A stretch of 64,000 nucleotides of DNA from Rikenellaceae bacterium (lineage in GTDB: Bacteria; Bacteroidota; Bacteroidia; Bacteroidales; Rikenellaceae), in the NCBI GenBank assembly GCA_009783565.1, contig WRDF01000003.1, forward strand, positions 62,001-126,000, given 5' to 3'. The position numbers were made by a program, and so were the translations under genes. Shown piece after piece: positions 1 through 8,201 of this stretch (positions are counted from its first letter, which is position 1; every line of letters begins with the position of its first letter). Below the pieces are notes generated by a model. It did no database searches, was not told where the DNA came from, and was given only the letters and a program-made list of their open reading frames with translations.

Positions 1-466
1 CACCTTCGGCAAGTTTTATCGCCGTGCCGCTCGGCGCGTCTTTTTTATGAATGTGGTGGATCTCCTCCATGCTCACGTCATACTGCGCGAAACGGTTCAT
101 CATTTGCGCGAGTAACTCGTTGAGCTTAAAGAATATATTGACGCCGATACTGTAATTCGGGGCGTAAAAAAACGCTCCGTCGCGTTCGCGACACAGCGTA
201 ACGATGTCTGCGTAGCGGTCGAGCCAGCCCGTCGTTCCGCACACCACACCGACACCGGCTTCGAGACACGTGACGATATTTCCGAAAGCCGCTTCGGGTG
301 TCGTGAATTCTATGGCAATATCCGCCGCCGCGTCGCGTAAAGTCTGTGGCGTAAAGTCCGTGCTGTTCGTTTCATCTACGATCAAAACCACGCTATGTCC
401 ACGTGCGGCAAGCATCTGCTCGATCTCGCGCCCCATTTTTCCGTATCCGATCAGTGCTATGTTCAT
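1..466 (-). CDS. dapB: 4-hydroxy-tetrahydrodipicolinate reductase (DapB), 3' part outside window
   Basis: Reduces the dihydrodipicolinate precursor with NAD(P)H in the lysine/meso-diaminopimelate pathway, in the cytoplasm. 155 codons are visible. The N-terminus has the Rossmann start MNIALIGYGKMG, followed by the CGTTGW segment and the family signature EEIHHIHKKDAPSGTA with its catalytic His pair and Lys. The gene runs off the left edge after ...IKLAEG, so roughly the last third is missing. ATG at 466-464 is the only sensible start, because the Rossmann glycine motif follows at once. An exact -7 promoter element ends 5 bases before the ATG, so the messenger may be nearly leaderless. Identification is very secure. 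Confidence 0.95.
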   Translation of the reverse strand, partial: MNIALIGYGKMGREIEQMLAARGHSVVLIVDETNSTDFTPQTLRDAAADIAIEFTTPEAAFGNIVTCLEAGVGVVCGTTGWLDRYADIVTLCRERDGAFFYAPNYSIGVNIFFKLNELLAQMMNRFAQYDVSMEEIHHIHKKDAPSGTAIKLAEG

Positions 467-470
467 CTCG

Positions 471-478
471 CAAATATA
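471..478 (-). promoter_or_regulatory. Bacteroidetes-type -7 element (TAnnTTTG) of dapB
   Basis: Minus-strand TATATTTG, an exact match to the -7 consensus used by the primary sigma factor of Bacteroidetes. It ends only 4 bases before the dapB ATG, so the predicted transcription start falls at or next to the start codon. No convincing -33 TTTG is seen at the usual spacing. Confidence 0.6.
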
Positions 479-510
479 ATAAAAAGTTATCTCGAATACG
501 TGAAAAATTC

Positions 511-551
511 GGACTTTCGCAAAAATACGCGAAAGTCCTGCGGCACGCCTA
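511..551. repeat. Class D repeat, short copy, probably also the truA terminator
   Basis: A perfect 10-bp stem GGACTTTCGC/GCGAAAGTCC with an 8-base loop (511-538) is followed by TGCGGCACGCC. The same hairpin-plus-TGCGGCACGCC order recurs at 36254. On the minus strand the hairpin follows the truA stop and is trailed by a T-rich run, so it fits a rho-independent terminator. Confidence 0.7.
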
Positions 552-1301
552 CATGCGAATGTGTGCGGTATATATTATATTACTAAGGAACAGCCCCTGC
601 GCGGGAGCAGAACCCGAAGCGAGCGAGCGGTCACGCGCGGCAAGTATTTCGGCGAACCGCTCGGCAGTTATCTTTCCGCGCCCCACATCGACCAGCGCCG
701 CCACGATCGACCGGACCATATTACGCAAAAACCGGTCGGCACGGATAGTGAACACTGCCCCACCCTGCTCGTCATGCCACTCCGCATGAGTGACGCGGCA
801 AATGTTGGTCTTATTCCCTGAGTGCAGCTTACTGAACGTGGTGAAATCATCGGTCACAAGTAACGCCGAAGCAGCACGGTTCATCTCTTCCACATCGAGG
901 TTAGCGCCTGAATATAGCCACGCCGTATCGCGGCGGAACGGGTCTTTCTGCCTTATGATGTAATACTTATATTCGCGTTCACGAGCGTCGAAACGTGCAT
1001 GTGCATCGTCGGCAACGGGCGTGATCCCGAAAACGGCGATGTCGTGCGGCAATACGGCATTCAGATGATAGATAAAATCGTCGTCCGCCACGTCGAAAAC
1101 GGCCGGCGCGTCGAAATGCGCCACATAGTACGCCGCATGAACTCCCGTGTCGGTGCGCCCCGCCCCCGTTACGGTAATCTCTGCACGCAATAGCATTGAG
1201 AGGGCATCTTCCAATGCCGCCTGCACCGTCGGCGCATCCGCCTGCCGCTGCCAGCCGTTATAGTCAGTGCCTTTGTATGACAGCTCGACGAAATATCGCA
1301 T
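549..1301 (-). CDS. truA: tRNA pseudouridine(38-40) synthase TruA
   Basis: Converts U38-40 in the tRNA anticodon arm to pseudouridine. The 250-residue length is usual for the family. The N-terminus reads YFVELSYKGTDYNGWQRQ, and the catalytic Asp51 lies in AGRTDTGVHA. The reading frame stays open further upstream, but conservation starts at ATG 1301-1299. That ATG overlaps the TAA of the DUF2264 gene by one base (TAATG), which suggests translational coupling. The stop abuts a hairpin of the class D repeat family. Function is secure; the link with the upstream gene is inferred only from the overlap. Confidence 0.95.
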   Translation of the reverse strand: MRYFVELSYKGTDYNGWQRQADAPTVQAALEDALSMLLRAEITVTGAGRTDTGVHAAYYVAHFDAPAVFDVADDDFIYHLNAVLPHDIAVFGITPVADDAHARFDAREREYKYYIIRQKDPFRRDTAWLYSGANLDVEEMNRAASALLVTDDFTTFSKLHSGNKTNICRVTHAEWHDEQGGAVFTIRADRFLRNMVRSIVAALVDVGRGKITAERFAEILAARDRSLASGSAPAQGLFLSNIIYTAHIRM

Positions 1302-2551
1302 TATCTCCTGACCGAAGTGTGATAATCGCGCGGGAAGGGTTTGCCGCTCCACGCCCTTTGGGTAGTCCACTCCTGCGGCTCTGCCGTCCAGAAATCGTGG
1401 TCGGCAGGCAGGCCGAGCGGCAGGAAGACCGTTGCGGTTATATACTCGCTGCCCGTGTTGGTATAATAATCCGCAATATCGGGCTGATATCCGACAAGAC
1501 CGAGAGAGAGAAAGCCCTGCTCGGTGAAATTGCCCTCGACGGAAAACATCCGTTTCATAACCGCCGTCAGCGCATTTCGCACCTGTCCGTTGGTCAGCGG
1601 TTCGGGCAGACCGTATTTCCATGCCGAAAGCGCCAGCGTCTGGAAAACCCCCATACGGTAGTGTATCGAACGGCCTAACAAAGGAAATGTCGCCTCCGGA
1701 GATATCATACGCTCCAAAAGGATATTATAGCGTTGCATACGGCGCAAAGCAAGGTCGGGATCGACGGGCGTTCGCCTGCGGTTGGCCGCCAATATCTCCA
1801 CGACATCCAGCAACATAGGGTGGATAACAAAAGAATTGTAATAATCGAGCGCGAATTCCGACCCGTCGCTGTACCAGCCGTCGGATAGATACCATTCGCC
1901 GATTTTGCGCACGGTCAAGTCGATCGCAAAGGCATCGTGCTGCTCGCCTATCATCAGCAGAAAAGAGTCCACAATGGCACGGAACAGCAGCCAGTTATTA
2001 TACGGAGCGACTACCGCCCTCAGGCTTTGAAACTTTTCGATATACCGCTGTTTGGTTTTTTCATCGAGCGGCTCCCACAGGGCCTGCCGCGCGTGAATGA
2101 AGCTCTGGGCTATATATGCGGCATCGACGAGCCTTTGCTGAGGCCCGGTCCAGAGCAGATAATCGGCGCTTTCGGGGTCTACCGAATGAGCATAACTCGC
2201 CAGCGCCCAATCGCGTATCTGCTTGCGCCGCACACCTTCGGGCGTATCGTCGTCGGGCAGCGCGAGCCATGGGGCTATTCCGGCCATCAGGCGGCCGAAG
2301 GCTTCCATATATGCCACGCGGGCGTCACGTCCGTCCCACGTGGGGCTGTACTCGACGATCATAGTTCTTTGCAACTCGCCGCGACTCATCCTCGACAGCA
2401 CAGGTTCGGCGATAAGGCAAAGCTGCTCGACCCAGTATTCACGGTCGGTCGGCTGTTGCGGTTGTTGGTTTCTTCTCTGGGCGGCAGCCTCGTCGGCGTG
2501 CGCAACAAGACACAGAAGAGCGATAAAAGCTCCGGCGGCAAATTTTCTCAT
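1301..2551 (-). CDS. Secreted DUF2264 family protein
   Basis: A 416-residue protein with an N-terminal signal peptide (MRKFAAGAFIALLCLVAHA) and a Gln-rich linker, then a body that matches the DUF2264 family as remembered: REYWVEQLCLIAEPVL near the start, many Trp/Tyr-rich helices, and a segment around YSDGSEFALDYYNSFV. Relatives are thought to adopt an alpha/alpha-toroid fold like some polysaccharide lyases and glycosidases, but no catalytic residue can be assigned here. It probably acts in the periplasm or at the cell surface. ATG 2551-2549 was chosen because the signal peptide begins there. Its stop overlaps the truA start, giving a two-gene operon of unrelated functions. Confidence 0.75.
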   Translation of the reverse strand: MRKFAAGAFIALLCLVAHADEAAAQRRNQQPQQPTDREYWVEQLCLIAEPVLSRMSRGELQRTMIVEYSPTWDGRDARVAYMEAFGRLMAGIAPWLALPDDDTPEGVRRKQIRDWALASYAHSVDPESADYLLWTGPQQRLVDAAYIAQSFIHARQALWEPLDEKTKQRYIEKFQSLRAVVAPYNNWLLFRAIVDSFLLMIGEQHDAFAIDLTVRKIGEWYLSDGWYSDGSEFALDYYNSFVIHPMLLDVVEILAANRRRTPVDPDLALRRMQRYNILLERMISPEATFPLLGRSIHYRMGVFQTLALSAWKYGLPEPLTNGQVRNALTAVMKRMFSVEGNFTEQGFLSLGLVGYQPDIADYYTNTGSEYITATVFLPLGLPADHDFWTAEPQEWTTQRAWSGKPFPRDYHTSVRR

Positions 2552-2608
2552 GATAGTATCGAATATTAAAGAGTTTTCATAACGAATTGTAATCTTTCGT
2601 CGTGTTTG

Positions 2609-2719
2609 CGTCATTGCGAGGATCGTTATACGATCCGAAGCAATCCGGAATTTTTTCCGGCAGGCTGGAAAACACACTATGTATGCCGGATTGCTTCGCT
2701 TTTCAGGCTCGCGATGACG
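2609..2719. repeat. Class A four-way-junction palindrome, copy A1, with a class C insert
   Basis: Outer stem CGTCATTGCGAG against CTCGCGATGACG (one change). The left arm GGATCGT/ACGATCC is longer than in other copies but still perfectly paired. The inner stem is CGAAGCAATCCGG/CCGGATTGCTTCG. The apical loop holds a class C unit (2656-2690, TCCGGCAGGCTGGAAA then ACACACTATGTATG), so one repeat family is nested in another. Confidence 0.85.
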
Positions 2720-2770
2720 ATCAATACCAAGATTGCGGCTCGGAGACTGCAAAACCTCTAATGGCATGTC

Positions 2771-2831
2771 ATCCGGCAGGCTGGAAACCACACTATGTGT
2801 GTCCGGCAGAGTGGAAACCACACGCGTGCGT
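2771..2831. repeat. Two tandem class C units abutting the decarboxylase stop
   Basis: TCCGGCAGGCTGGAAA with an alternating ACACTATGTGTG stretch is followed by a second unit, TCCGGCAGAGTGGAAA plus CACACGCGTGCG. Read on the minus strand, the decarboxylase TAA (2833-2831) runs straight into CGCACGCGTGTGG. Confidence 0.8.
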
Positions 2832-4228
2832 TAATACCCCAAAATCCTCATCATCGAGCGGTAGCTCTGTTCTTTGGCGAAGAGGCGTGTGTAATATTCA
2901 TCGACTTCGCCTTTTTCGCGGTCTATTATGATGTGCTTGGGAGCGGGAATCAGGCAATGCTGTATTCCGCCGAAGCCGCCCAACGATTCCTGATACGCTC
3001 CGGTATGGAAAAATCCGACATATTGCGTCTCGCCTGGCACGAGTTTCGGAAGGAAAATAGCATTCTGGTGCGCCTCGCCGGCATAGTAATCTTCACTGTC
3101 GCAGGTCAGCCCGCCGAGGAAAACCCGGTGATATTCCCTGTCCCAGTTGTTCACCGCCAGCTGTATGTAGCGCTGCTTGATGCCCCATGTATCAGGCAAT
3201 GAGGTCATGAAAGACCCGTCGATCATGTACCAGTTCTCGCGGTCGTTCTGCTGCTTCTGGTTGATTATGGAGAAGAGCGTTGCGCCGCTTTCGCCCACTG
3301 TGAACGATCCGAACTCGGTGAAAATGTGCGGTTCTTCGATCTCCATCTGGGTACAGAAGCTCTTGATCTGCGCGATTATCTCCTCGGTCATGTACTCGTA
3401 TTCGTACTCGAAAGCGAGTGAATTCTTTATCGGAAAACCGCCGCCGATGTTCAGATTATTAAGCGTCGGGCAGATCTTCTTCAATTCATAATAGACCTGC
3501 AAACACTTATTGAGTTCGTTCCAGTAGTACGCGGTATCCTTGATGCCCGTGTTGATGAAGAAGTGGAGCATCGTCAGTTCGAACTTCTTGTTCGACTTTA
3601 TTTTGTCGCGGTAGAACTTCACTATGTCGTTGTACCGTATGCCCAAACGCGAGGTATAGAAGTCGAATTTCGGTTCTTCCTCCGCCGCGATGCGGATGCC
3701 GATCTTACATTTGCGCCCGATGTTGTCGTCCAGCAGATCGATCTCCTCCATGTTGTCGAGTATGGGTATCGTATTTTCGAACCCTTTGGCCAGCAGGTCG
3801 CCTATCCACTCCACATACTGCGGCCGCTTAAAGCCGTTACATATTATATAGCGGTCTTTGTCGATAGTCCCGTTCTCGTACAGCGAATTGATTATCTGAA
3901 TGTCGTAGGCCGACGACGTTTCGAGATGTATGTCGTTCTTCATCGCCTCTTCCATCACGAACGAGAAGTGCGAACTTTTGGTGCAGTAGCAGTAGTTGTA
4001 GTCGCCCTGATAGTCCACTTTGGCCATCGCGACGTTGAACATTCGCTTGGCGCGCTGAATCTGCGACGACACCTTCGGCAGGTATGTTATCTTCAACGGC
4101 GTGCCGTACTGCTTGATGATATCCATCAGCGGAACGTCGTGCCAGCTGAGGTCTCCGTCGATCACTTCCAGTCCGTCCTGCGGGAACTCGAACGTCTGTT
4201 CGATCAGGTCGATATACTTGTTCTTCAT
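2831..4228 (-). CDS. PLP-dependent group IV decarboxylase, arginine decarboxylase-like
   Basis: A 465-residue fold-type III decarboxylase of the ornithine/diaminopimelate/arginine family, likely acting in polyamine synthesis. The PLP-binding Lys lies in YCYCTKSSHFSFV near residue 85. GGGFP is the phosphate-binding glycine loop, and GGLTCDSEDYYAGEA carries the second-subunit Cys/Asp motif that contacts substrate. It is much shorter than the classical biosynthetic SpeA (about 630 residues), so arginine is only a likely substrate; diaminopimelate or carboxyspermidine-type substrates are not excluded by sequence reading. The stop codon runs directly into a class C repeat. Standing alone between repeats, it gets no help from context. 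Confidence 0.8.
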   Translation of the reverse strand: MKNKYIDLIEQTFEFPQDGLEVIDGDLSWHDVPLMDIIKQYGTPLKITYLPKVSSQIQRAKRMFNVAMAKVDYQGDYNYCYCTKSSHFSFVMEEAMKNDIHLETSSAYDIQIINSLYENGTIDKDRYIICNGFKRPQYVEWIGDLLAKGFENTIPILDNMEEIDLLDDNIGRKCKIGIRIAAEEEPKFDFYTSRLGIRYNDIVKFYRDKIKSNKKFELTMLHFFINTGIKDTAYYWNELNKCLQVYYELKKICPTLNNLNIGGGFPIKNSLAFEYEYEYMTEEIIAQIKSFCTQMEIEEPHIFTEFGSFTVGESGATLFSIINQKQQNDRENWYMIDGSFMTSLPDTWGIKQRYIQLAVNNWDREYHRVFLGGLTCDSEDYYAGEAHQNAIFLPKLVPGETQYVGFFHTGAYQESLGGFGGIQHCLIPAPKHIIIDREKGEVDEYYTRLFAKEQSYRSMMRILGY

Positions 4229-4413
4229 CTCGGTTTATTCTTTTTTCGTGAATCCGCCTCGTTCGCATTGGTATTTTTCTACTAATCCGCCTCGTGCGGA
4301 TTAATCTGTTTTTCAGAATGCAAAGTAGGCGAATCTTTTTGAAACATGCAATAGAGAGTTTGCCAAAAATTTCCCCGAAATAGCCGTTGGCACTTTATTT
4401 GAAGATAATATCC

Positions 4414-4421
4414 TATATTTG
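4414..4421 (+). promoter_or_regulatory. -7 element (TATATTTG) of the SPOR-domain gene
   Basis: Exact TAnnTTTG match ending 11 bases before the ATG at 4433. The expected transcription start leaves a leader of only a few bases. A TTTG lies at 4398-4401, but the 12-base spacing is too short for a normal -33 element. Confidence 0.55.
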
Positions 4422-4432
4422 TGGTTGGATTT

Positions 4433-5863
4433 ATGAGATTGTTGCTGTCGATAATATTTTTGATGTTTGTCTCCGTTGTGCATGCAGACGACCGCGTGCA
4501 GCAGCGCGAATTGCGACACCGCACAGACTCGCTGACGCGCACACTTCACACCATGCGCGAGCAGTTCCGTACGGCAACGACCGATGAGCGCAACGCTCTG
4601 AGAACGGTAATTCTGCGGTTGGAGAGCGATATTTCGGATACGCGAAGCCGCTTGGAGCAAGTTACGGCGCGGATTGCCGCGCTCGGAACACCTGATGGCG
4701 AGGAAGTATCGACGGCAAGCGGCGGCGAACAACCTGCCGACCTGGTGCGCAACGATGTTTTCCGCCGTTTGTTGCGCGAGAGTGATTATGCTGCCTTGCT
4801 GGCAGCGCAGGCAGCCGAAAGCAAGGCACTCGACCTCCTGCAACGTTATCTCGTTAATTATGATGCGGTTGCGGCTCTTGCGGCGCGTTATGCGGCGGCC
4901 GGAAACGCCGCTGACGCAGAACCTCTTTACGCCGATTTTCTTGAACTCGACGCGGCAACGCGCGCAATTTCCGACTCGCTCGGCGAAGTATGGAGCACGA
5001 TTTTCGACAATAAATCTTTTTCATATAACTACTTGTTACAGAGGCAGAACCGCTCGCGCGAGTTGGCGCGCTTAGAGGCCGAAAGCCGCAATATGCGCGG
5101 ACAAGCGGCGCAACTGCGTGACGGTGCGGCATCAGGCGATATAACCGATTATCTGTTGCAGAAGTTATTGATATTCAGCTATGAACAAACGCTTGCCGAT
5201 ATTCTGGGGCTGCGCACGGCGGCCGATTCGTTACGGCAAGCAGCGGCAGCATTCAGAGCGGCGTTCGACAGCACGATCTCTTCGCCGCCTCCCGCAATCG
5301 TCGTCGAAGAGCGGTCGTTCATCGATTTCGCAGACCTCGCCGTCCACAGTCCGGCTCGTTACAACGCCGCCAACCCGATCCCCGAACTTACGGTCTACCG
5401 GCGCGGAGTGGTTTATCGTGTCATGTTGGGCAGCTATACGGCGCGACAGGCAGTGTCGGTATTTCGCGGACTTTATCCGCTCGCGGTGCGGCAGGACGGC
5501 TCGCGGTGGGTCTATTATGGCGGTACGATCGGTGAATTCGGACGTGCGAAAGAGGCTCTCGCATTGGCGCGGCGGCAGAATTTCCGCAATGCGCAAATCG
5601 TCGTCTGGGTGAACGGCGCGCCACTCGTGCTCGACGATAAGCCGACCGGCGCGCGTTACCGCGTCGAGATCGGCGGCATTGAGGGCGGACTGCCCGACGA
5701 GGTGCGCGAAGCCGTGACGAGTATCGACAGCCAAGCCCAGATTTCGCGGTCGGGCGCGATGTTCATCGTCGGGCCTTTCGGCACGTCGCTCGATGCCGAA
5801 GAAGTTGCCGCCGCCGTGCGCACCGCCGTTCCCTCCTTGTCCGTGCGCACCGTGCTGAATTAG
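4433..5863 (+). CDS. Secreted coiled-coil protein with two C-terminal SPOR-like domains
   Basis: 476 residues. A signal peptide (MRLLLSIIFLMFVSVVHA) is followed by a charged coiled coil (about 20-90), an Ala-rich helical middle, and two tandem SPOR-like units. Unit one (about 325-395) starts VVYRVMLGSYTARQAV. Unit two (about 406-476) starts ARYRVEIGGIEG and ends with the FIVGPFGTSLDAEEV pattern. SPOR domains bind denuded peptidoglycan at division sites, so a periplasmic role in envelope remodelling or division is inferred. An in-frame GTG lies four codons earlier, but the ATG at 4433 starts the signal peptide cleanly. The TAG stop is followed directly by CACGCGTGTGTG. Confidence 0.65.
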   Translation: MRLLLSIIFLMFVSVVHADDRVQQRELRHRTDSLTRTLHTMREQFRTATTDERNALRTVILRLESDISDTRSRLEQVTARIAALGTPDGEEVSTASGGEQPADLVRNDVFRRLLRESDYAALLAAQAAESKALDLLQRYLVNYDAVAALAARYAAAGNAADAEPLYADFLELDAATRAISDSLGEVWSTIFDNKSFSYNYLLQRQNRSRELARLEAESRNMRGQAAQLRDGAASGDITDYLLQKLLIFSYEQTLADILGLRTAADSLRQAAAAFRAAFDSTISSPPPAIVVEERSFIDFADLAVHSPARYNAANPIPELTVYRRGVVYRVMLGSYTARQAVSVFRGLYPLAVRQDGSRWVYYGGTIGEFGRAKEALALARRQNFRNAQIVVWVNGAPLVLDDKPTGARYRVEIGGIEGGLPDEVREAVTSIDSQAQISRSGAMFIVGPFGTSLDAEEVAAAVRTAVPSLSVRTVLN

Positions 5864-5882
5864 CACGCGTGTGTGCTGCACA
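5864..5882. repeat. Class C-type palindrome abutting a stop codon
   Basis: CACGCGTGTGTG follows the TAG of the SPOR-domain gene with no gap, then CTGCACACT. It lacks the TTTCCAACCTGCCGGA half found in full copies. Confidence 0.6.
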
Positions 5883-5919
5883 CTGAAAAACATTAAGGTC
5901 TATTCAATACTATAAAGCC

Positions 5920-7062
5920 ATGAAAAATTTCATTTTTCAGAACCCCACGAAGCTGGTTTTCGGCAAAGGGCAGATTGCGAAATTGGCACAACTGATACCC
6001 GCCGATGCACGGCTTATGATCACGTTCGGCGGCGGAAGCGTGCGGAAGAACGGAGTGTACGACCAGGTCAAAAAAGCATTGGAGGGACGTGTCTACACCG
6101 AATTCTGGGGCATCGAACCCAACCCTACGGTCGAGACGTTAAGCAAAGCCATAACACAAGGCAAGGCCGAAGGCGTGAACTTCATACTGGCCGTTGGCGG
6201 CGGGTCGGTCCTGGACGGCACGAAGCTGATCGCTGCCGGAATCCTTTATGAAGGTGATGCGTGGGATATCGTGAAGCGAAGCACAGCCGAGCGGAGCATC
6301 CCTTATGCATCGGTGATGACCCTGCCCGCAACGGGGTCGGAGATGAACAGCGGTGCAGTTATCTCACGCGCTGAGACGCACGAGAAATATGCGTTCTACA
6401 CGCGCTATCCCGAGTTTTCGGTACTCGACCCTGAAACCACTTTCTCGCTGCCTCCCGAGCAGATCGCCGCAGGATTGGCCGACGTTTATGTCCACGTGAT
6501 GGAGCAATATCTTACCACCACGGGGCAATCGCGCGTGATGGACCGTTGGGCGGAGGGGCTGTTGCTCACGGTGTTGGAGATTGCGCCGCTCATTCGCAAA
6601 AACCAACACGACTATGACGTGATGGCCGATTTTATGCTCTCGGCGACGCTGGCGCTGAACGACTTCATCCGCATGGGCGTGACGCAGGACTGGGCGACGC
6701 ACATGATCGGCCACGAACTCACGGCGCTGCACGGAATCACTCACGGCGCATCGCTGGCGATAGTCCTGCCGGGCACGATGAGCGTGCTGCGCGAACAAAA
6801 GCACGGAAAACTGCTGCAATATGCGTCGCGCGTTTTCGGACTGAACACCGGTGGCGAGGACGAGCGTATCGAAGAGGCTATAAAGCGCACCGAAGAATTC
6901 TTCCGTTCGCTGGGGCTGGCGACGCGCCTTTCGGAGGCGGGCATCGGCGAGGAGACCATTGAAGAGATCGTGGAGCGGTTCAATGCACGCGGCGCACGAT
7001 TGGGCGAAGCGGGTAACGTTACCGGCGATGTGGTGAGGGAAATCCTGAAAAGTAGGAAGTAG
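5920..7062 (+). CDS. yqhD: Iron-containing alcohol dehydrogenase, YqhD/butanol dehydrogenase type
   Basis: NADPH-dependent reductase of short-chain aldehydes, in the cytoplasm. The 380-residue length and the start MKNFIFQNPTKLVFGKGQI are typical of the BDH/YqhD branch. Nucleotide binding is marked by GGGSVRKNG and AVGGGSVLDGTK. Metal ligands fit the Asp and His of AGLADVYVHVMEQY and the His residues of GHELTALHGITHGASLAIV. Likely roles are aldehyde detoxification or a fermentative electron sink; the true substrate cannot be told from sequence. A composite class A repeat follows downstream. Confidence 0.9.
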   Translation: MKNFIFQNPTKLVFGKGQIAKLAQLIPADARLMITFGGGSVRKNGVYDQVKKALEGRVYTEFWGIEPNPTVETLSKAITQGKAEGVNFILAVGGGSVLDGTKLIAAGILYEGDAWDIVKRSTAERSIPYASVMTLPATGSEMNSGAVISRAETHEKYAFYTRYPEFSVLDPETTFSLPPEQIAAGLADVYVHVMEQYLTTTGQSRVMDRWAEGLLLTVLEIAPLIRKNQHDYDVMADFMLSATLALNDFIRMGVTQDWATHMIGHELTALHGITHGASLAIVLPGTMSVLREQKHGKLLQYASRVFGLNTGGEDERIEEAIKRTEEFFRSLGLATRLSEAGIGEETIEEIVERFNARGARLGEAGNVTGDVVREILKSRK

Positions 7063-7080
7063 GAGTTGTTATAGCGCGTG

Positions 7081-7165
7081 CGTCATTGCGAGGGTCGTCA
7101 GACCCGAAGCAATCCAGAAAAAACATGGACACTGGATTGCTTCGCCTTCCAGGCTCGCAATGACG
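7081..7165. repeat. Class A palindrome, copy A2
   Basis: Complete copy: outer stem CGTCATTGCGAG/CTCGCAATGACG, left arm GGTC-GTCA-GACC, inner stem CGAAGCAATCCAG (loop with a mixed sequence) CTGGATTGCTTCG, right arm CCT-TCC-AGG. An A' remnant (GATTGCGGAACAAGCCCGCAA) follows at 7173-7193. Confidence 0.9.
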
Positions 7166-7220
7166 AGTAAGTAAGATTGCGGAACAAGCCCGCAATTACA
7201 AAACACATAAAACCAAGTAG

Positions 7221-8201
7221 ATGTACTATACCGACCTGTCTTTGCTCAGGGACAGAATGAACCGACTGTGCGCCGATGCGCAGTCATTTTTGTTTGTGAT
7301 AAACTACGAACGAACGGAGGGCTACCTTGTCGAAGACCCGCCGAACCGGTCGGAAGTATTCTACAAATTCCCGACTGTGCAAAACAAGCCATTTCCAAAG
7401 TCACTCGATAAAAAAGTGCAATTCGCCGTCAGGCCCAACTCTGTGGCGGACTACAAGCGCAAGTTCGATAAGCTGCACAAGCATCTGACAAACGGCGAGA
7501 TAGCGCTGGCAAATCTCACGGAGCGGACAGAGATCGAGACAAATCTCTCTTTGGAGGAGATATTCGCCCTCAGCGAGTCGTCGTATCAGATATATATTCC
7601 GGACAGGTTCGTTTGCTTCTCGCCTGAGAGGTTCGTGCGCATCGCCGACGGAGTGATTTCCGCAAACCCGATGAAAGGGACGATAGATGCCGCCACTCCC
7701 GATGCGGAGCAGATCATCCTGAACGATCCGAAAGAAATTGCCGAACATGGCGCAACGGTCACGCTGCTCTGCGACGAATTGCGCCCTATTGCCGACAACG
7801 TGCGTGCCGTGCGGTTCAGGTATATCGACCGATTGCGGACAAATCGGAAAGACCTGTTGCAGGTCAGCTCGGAAATCGTCGGCGACCTGCCCCCCGACTA
7901 TTTGCAACGTATGGGCGATATTATTTTTTCGCTGTTGCCCGCAGGCTCGATCGCCGGAACTCCCAAGCAGCGCGCGGCCGAAATCCTTCACGATATAGAG
8001 GGCAGAGAGCGCGGTTTTTACTGCGGCGTTGCGGGTTATTTCGACGGGCGGGAGCTGGATTCAGCTGTTCTTATCCGCTTCATCGAGCAGGACAGCAAGG
8101 GGAAATCATATTTCAGAAGCGGCGGCGGGGTGACGGCCGACAGCATTTGCGAGCGGGAGTACGACGAGGTACTGAACAAGATATACCTCCCATTCGCATG
8201 A
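7221..8201 (+). CDS. pabB: Aminodeoxychorismate synthase component I (PabB)
   Basis: Makes 4-amino-4-deoxychorismate from chorismate and ammonia for folate synthesis. At 326 residues it is a compact PabB that keeps mainly the chorismate-binding core. Visible signatures are FVCFSPERFVRI, ANPMKGTID, SEIVGDLPPD, LLPAGSIAGTPKQRA and FYCGVAGYFDGRELDSAVLIRFIE. The C-terminal RSGGGVTADSICEREYDEV is the classic anthranilate/PABA synthase ending. Its TGA overlaps the pabC ATG (ATGA), so the two are translated as a pair. No glutamine amidotransferase (PabA) is adjacent, so the ammonia-donating subunit must lie elsewhere. Confidence 0.92.
   Translation: MYYTDLSLLRDRMNRLCADAQSFLFVINYERTEGYLVEDPPNRSEVFYKFPTVQNKPFPKSLDKKVQFAVRPNSVADYKRKFDKLHKHLTNGEIALANLTERTEIETNLSLEEIFALSESSYQIYIPDRFVCFSPERFVRIADGVISANPMKGTIDAATPDAEQIILNDPKEIAEHGATVTLLCDELRPIADNVRAVRFRYIDRLRTNRKDLLQVSSEIVGDLPPDYLQRMGDIIFSLLPAGSIAGTPKQRAAEILHDIEGRERGFYCGVAGYFDGRELDSAVLIRFIEQDSKGKSYFRSGGGVTADSICEREYDEVLNKIYLPFA

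Noticed and set aside
3563-4285. Plus-strand open frame of 240 codons opposite the PLP decarboxylase
   Set aside because: Val/Arg-rich shadow; the minus-strand gene has the PLP Lys and CDSED motifs.
4398-4421. Full -33/-7 promoter before the SPOR-domain gene
   Set aside because: TTTG and TATATTTG are separated by 12 bases, well short of the usual spacing; only the -7 element is reported.
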